A stretch of 8,861 nt of DNA, from contig JAKAAU010000050.1 in NCBI GenBank assembly GCA_021802165.1, positions 1 to 8,861 of the forward strand, written 5' to 3'. Below, in pieces: positions 6,858 to 8,861 of the stretch (its first letter is position 1; the number at the start of each line of letters is the position of its first letter). The translations under genes were made by a program, and so were the position numbers. Source of the stretch: Thermoplasmata archaeon. Its GTDB lineage: Archaea; Thermoplasmatota; Thermoplasmata; Thermoplasmatales; Thermoplasmataceae. The notes under the pieces were generated by a model. It had not been told where the DNA came from and did no database searches. It was given only the letters and a program-made list of their open reading frames with translations.

Positions 6858-6881
6858 CTGGATTTTAATGATAAAATCCAG
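6858..6881 (+). promoter_or_regulatory. Perfect 10-bp inverted repeat with the ATPase start codon in its loop
   Basis: CTGGATTTTA (6858-6867) and TAAAATCCAG (6872-6881) are exact reverse complements separated by the 4-base loop ATGA, which contains the ATPase initiation codon (6868-6870). In RNA this would be a 10-bp stem presenting AUG in a tetraloop; in DNA it would be a 24-base dyad just downstream of the predicted start site. The right arm lies in codons 2-5, and the amino acids there (IKSS) are not part of any catalytic motif. The repeat itself is certain; its function is inference. Confidence 0.6.
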
Positions 6882-8861
6882 CGACTCACTCGAAGATTTA
6901 TTTAAGAAACTAAATACTTCAAAAGCAGGGCTTTCAGACAACGAAGCAAGTTCAAGACTTCACACCTATGGTTATAATGAGGTTTCGGAGAAGAAAGAGA
7001 GTTCTATACTAAAGTTTTTAAAAAAATTCTGGACACCAATTTCCTGGATGCTGGAGCTTACAATAATCATAACATTTATACTTGGAAAATATGACGATTC
7101 TCTGATAATACTTTTCCTGCTAATATTTAATGGTGTAATATCCTTTACCCAGGAATCAAAGGCTGATAATGCAGTAGAACTATTAAAGAAAAAACTTTCA
7201 GCCCAGGCCAGAGTCCTGAGAGATGGTAAGTGGAATGTTATAGAAACAAAGTTTCTCGTGCCCGGGGATATTGTCCATCTAAGATTGGGCGATGTGGTTC
7301 CTGCAGATATTAAAATAATAGACGATGAGCTGGAAATCGACCAGTCCGCCCTTACTGGAGAATCACTGTCAGTAACAAGAAAAAAGGGAGATACAATATA
7401 TTCCAGCTCTGTGGTAAAAAGAGGTGAATGCAATGGTCTGGTAACAGAAACAGGCAGCAAGACCTATTTCGGAAAAACAACAGAACTGGTTGAAATAGCA
7501 AAGACAAAGTCACACATAGAAGAACTTATTATGAAAATAATAAAGGACCTGATAGCCATAGATACTATTCTTGTTATAGCACTTATATTATTTTCTATCT
7601 ACCGTGGCGTGGACATTACCGAAGTTATCCCCTTTGCACTGGTAATATTAATTGCATCAATACCCGTAGCTCTCCCGGCAACATTCACAATTGCAATGTC
7701 CCTTGGCGCCCTTCATATGTCAAAACGTGGTGAAATAGTCACGAGGCTATCCGCTATAGAGGATGCGGCTTCCATGGACACATTATGCATGGATAAAACA
7801 GGTACTATTACAGAAAATAAATTGACTATAAAAACTCCAAAGGTCTATACAGGAGATGAATTGTCCCTGATTAAATATGCATCATATGCATCGCAGAGAA
7901 AAAGTGAGGACCCAATAGATGATGCCATACTGGACTATGCCGATTTAAAATCTGTAAAAATTGACTATGCAAATAGAAGCAAGTTTACGCCATTCGACCC
8001 TTCAATTAAGCGTACGGAAGCAATAATAAACGAAGCGGGGAAATCTGTTAAAATAGTCAAGGGTGCACCACAGGTTATATCAGAGCTTACAGGCAATGTA
8101 CCGGAAACATATGAAAGCGATATCAAATACTTCTCATCCCAGGGATTCAGAATTATTTCAGTGGCTGCAGGAACAGATAAACTCGAAATTCTGGGGGTTA
8201 TACCCCTATACGATCCGCCAAGGAAGGATTCAAGGGATTTAATTACTGAATTGAAGCAGCTCAGTGTATCCCCTGTCATGATTACAGGCGACAACAGCCT
8301 CATCGCAGAAGAAGTTGCAGGCGAGATAGGGCTGGACAAGAAATTATGCAATGCAGAAAATATAAAGGGTAACTATGCTGGTGCATCAGATTGTTCAGTT
8401 TTTGCCGAGGTTTTTCCTGAAGATAAATATTATATCGTGAAGGCTTTACAGAAATCCGGGCATATTGTTGGCATGACCGGTGATGGTGTAAATGATTCCC
8501 CTGCATTGAAACAGGCAGAATTCGGTGTGGCTGTCGCATCAGCTACAGATGTGGCAAAGGCATCTGCCAGTGTTGTTCTGACCCATTCCGGACTTACAGA
8601 TATAGTGGACGGGATAAAATCCGGCAGGAGAATTTACCAGAGAATGCTTACCTACACATTAAACAAAATAATAAAGGTAATCCAGATTGTTTTCTTCCTT
8701 ACACTTTCATTTTTTGTGGTAGGGTTTTTTGTTACAACAGCATTTGATGTAATTCTCCTTATTTTTGCCAATGATTTTGTAACAATGGCAATTGCAACAG
8801 ATAATGTTGGATACTCTATAAAACCTGAAAGGTGGAACGTGAATTCATTAATCTCATCATC
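6868..8861 (+). CDS. P3A-type plasma-membrane H+-transporting ATPase (C-terminus off the window)
   Basis: The frame stays open from an ATG at 6868 to the window end (664 codons); archaeal P3A pumps have about 780-800 residues, so the last four or so helices are missing. An in-frame TAA at 6844-6846 excludes a more distant start. In order: cation-ATPase N-domain (about 3-50, with [19 protein letters not shown]), M1-M2 (about 60-95), actuator loop with LTGES (162-166), M4 motif [12 protein letters not shown] (266-277), phosphorylation motif MDKTGT (D309), nucleotide-domain KGAP (398-401), ITGD (472-475) and hinge GDGVND (538-543), then M5-M6 with ANDF (D636, aligning with the proton-site Asp of plant and fungal pumps). 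'[14 protein letters not shown]' followed by IYQRMLTY is typical of P3A rather than Ca2+ or heavy-metal pumps. It should export protons at the cost of ATP. Two antisense open frames inside it are shadows. Confidence 0.93.
   Translation, partial: MIKSSDSLEDLFKKLNTSKAGLSDNEASSRLHTYGYNEVSEKKESSILKFLKKFWTPISWMLELTIIITFILGKYDDSLIILFLLIFNGVISFTQESKADNAVELLKKKLSAQARVLRDGKWNVIETKFLVPGDIVHLRLGDVVPADIKIIDDELEIDQSALTGESLSVTRKKGDTIYSSSVVKRGECNGLVTETGSKTYFGKTTELVEIAKTKSHIEELIMKIIKDLIAIDTILVIALILFSIYRGVDITEVIPFALVILIASIPVALPATFTIAMSLGALHMSKRGEIVTRLSAIEDAASMDTLCMDKTGTITENKLTIKTPKVYTGDELSLIKYASYASQRKSEDPIDDAILDYADLKSVKIDYANRSKFTPFDPSIKRTEAIINEAGKSVKIVKGAPQVISELTGNVPETYESDIKYFSSQGFRIISVAAGTDKLEILGVIPLYDPPRKDSRDLITELKQLSVSPVMITGDNSLIAEEVAGEIGLDKKLCNAENIKGNYAGASDCSVFAEVFPEDKYYIVKALQKSGHIVGMTGDGVNDSPALKQAEFGVAVASATDVAKASASVVLTHSGLTDIVDGIKSGRRIYQRMLTYTLNKIIKVIQIVFFLTLSFFVVGFFVTTAFDVILLIFANDFVTMAIATDNVGYSIKPERWNVNSLISS

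Noticed and set aside
7351..7374. TGES motif followed by Leu-Ser instead of the Leu-Pro common in H+-ATPases (S168)
   Set aside because: Ser at this position also occurs in active Ca2+ pumps (TGESVSV), so it is not evidence of lost function.
6972..7460. Minus-strand open frame of 162 codons
   Set aside because: It lies entirely inside the P3A ATPase, whose catalytic motifs establish the plus-strand frame. Its Ser-rich translation is that expected from antisense of a real coding frame, with no recognisable domain.
7965..8539. Two overlapping minus-strand open frames (7965-8351 and 8300-8539)
   Set aside because: Both are antisense to the nucleotide and phosphorylation domains of the ATPase and show no domain of their own.
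1..8861. Search for a defence system, mobile element, CRISPR array, tRNA or riboswitch
   Set aside because: All major open frames are recognisable metabolic or transport genes. The gaps are 120 bases or less and show no tRNA fold, spaced repeats of CRISPR type, terminal inverted repeats or transposase motifs.

Overview
The window looks like chromosomal DNA from an acidophilic archaeon of the Thermoplasmatales (Thermoplasma/Picrophilus/Ferroplasma-like; the genus cannot be resolved from sequence alone). The clues are an AT-rich genome, heavy use of ATA (Ile) and AGG/AGA (Arg) codons, archaeal TATA boxes placed about 23-30 bases before start codons with no Shine-Dalgarno sequence (leaderless or nearly leaderless genes), a GH15 enzyme of the Thermoplasma trehalase type beside otsA and otsB, and an archaeal P3A proton-pumping ATPase. 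The window is gene-dense. No gap exceeds about 120 bases, and I see no RNA genes, insertion sequences, CRISPR arrays or phage genes.

Layout. Bases 1-604 (minus) hold the N-terminal two thirds of an enolase-superfamily enzyme of the o-succinylbenzoate synthase/N-acylamino-acid racemase type (menC-like), cut by the left edge. A divergent promoter region (605-716) separates it from a plus-strand trehalose cluster: a GH15 hydrolase, probably trehalase (717-2540), trehalose-6-phosphate synthase otsA (2569-3921) and trehalose-6-phosphate phosphatase otsB (3905-4636, overlapping otsA by 17 bases). A convergent minus-strand gene (4666-5466) encodes a divergent RmlD-like short-chain dehydrogenase/epimerase. 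It shares a 119-base divergent promoter region with a 12-helix MFS transporter (5586-6794). The right end (6868 to beyond 8861) is a P3A-type plasma-membrane H+-ATPase lacking its last transmembrane helices only because the window ends.

How the genes work together. OtsA and OtsB make trehalose from nucleotide-sugar glucose and glucose-6-phosphate, and the GH15 enzyme probably splits it back to glucose. The cluster could therefore control the level of a stress-protecting sugar in both directions. A TATA-like box at the GH15 stop codon suggests synthesis can be transcribed apart from degradation. The ATPase would export protons from a cell living in acid. No functional link is evident between the SDR, the MFS transporter and the trehalose genes.

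The most notable unexplained signal is a perfect 10-bp inverted repeat (6858-6881) whose 4-base loop contains the ATPase start codon. It lies at the one gene in the window that appears to have a real 5' leader. I found no clearly new multi-gene system; the window is mostly recognisable metabolism and transport with a few regulatory oddities.
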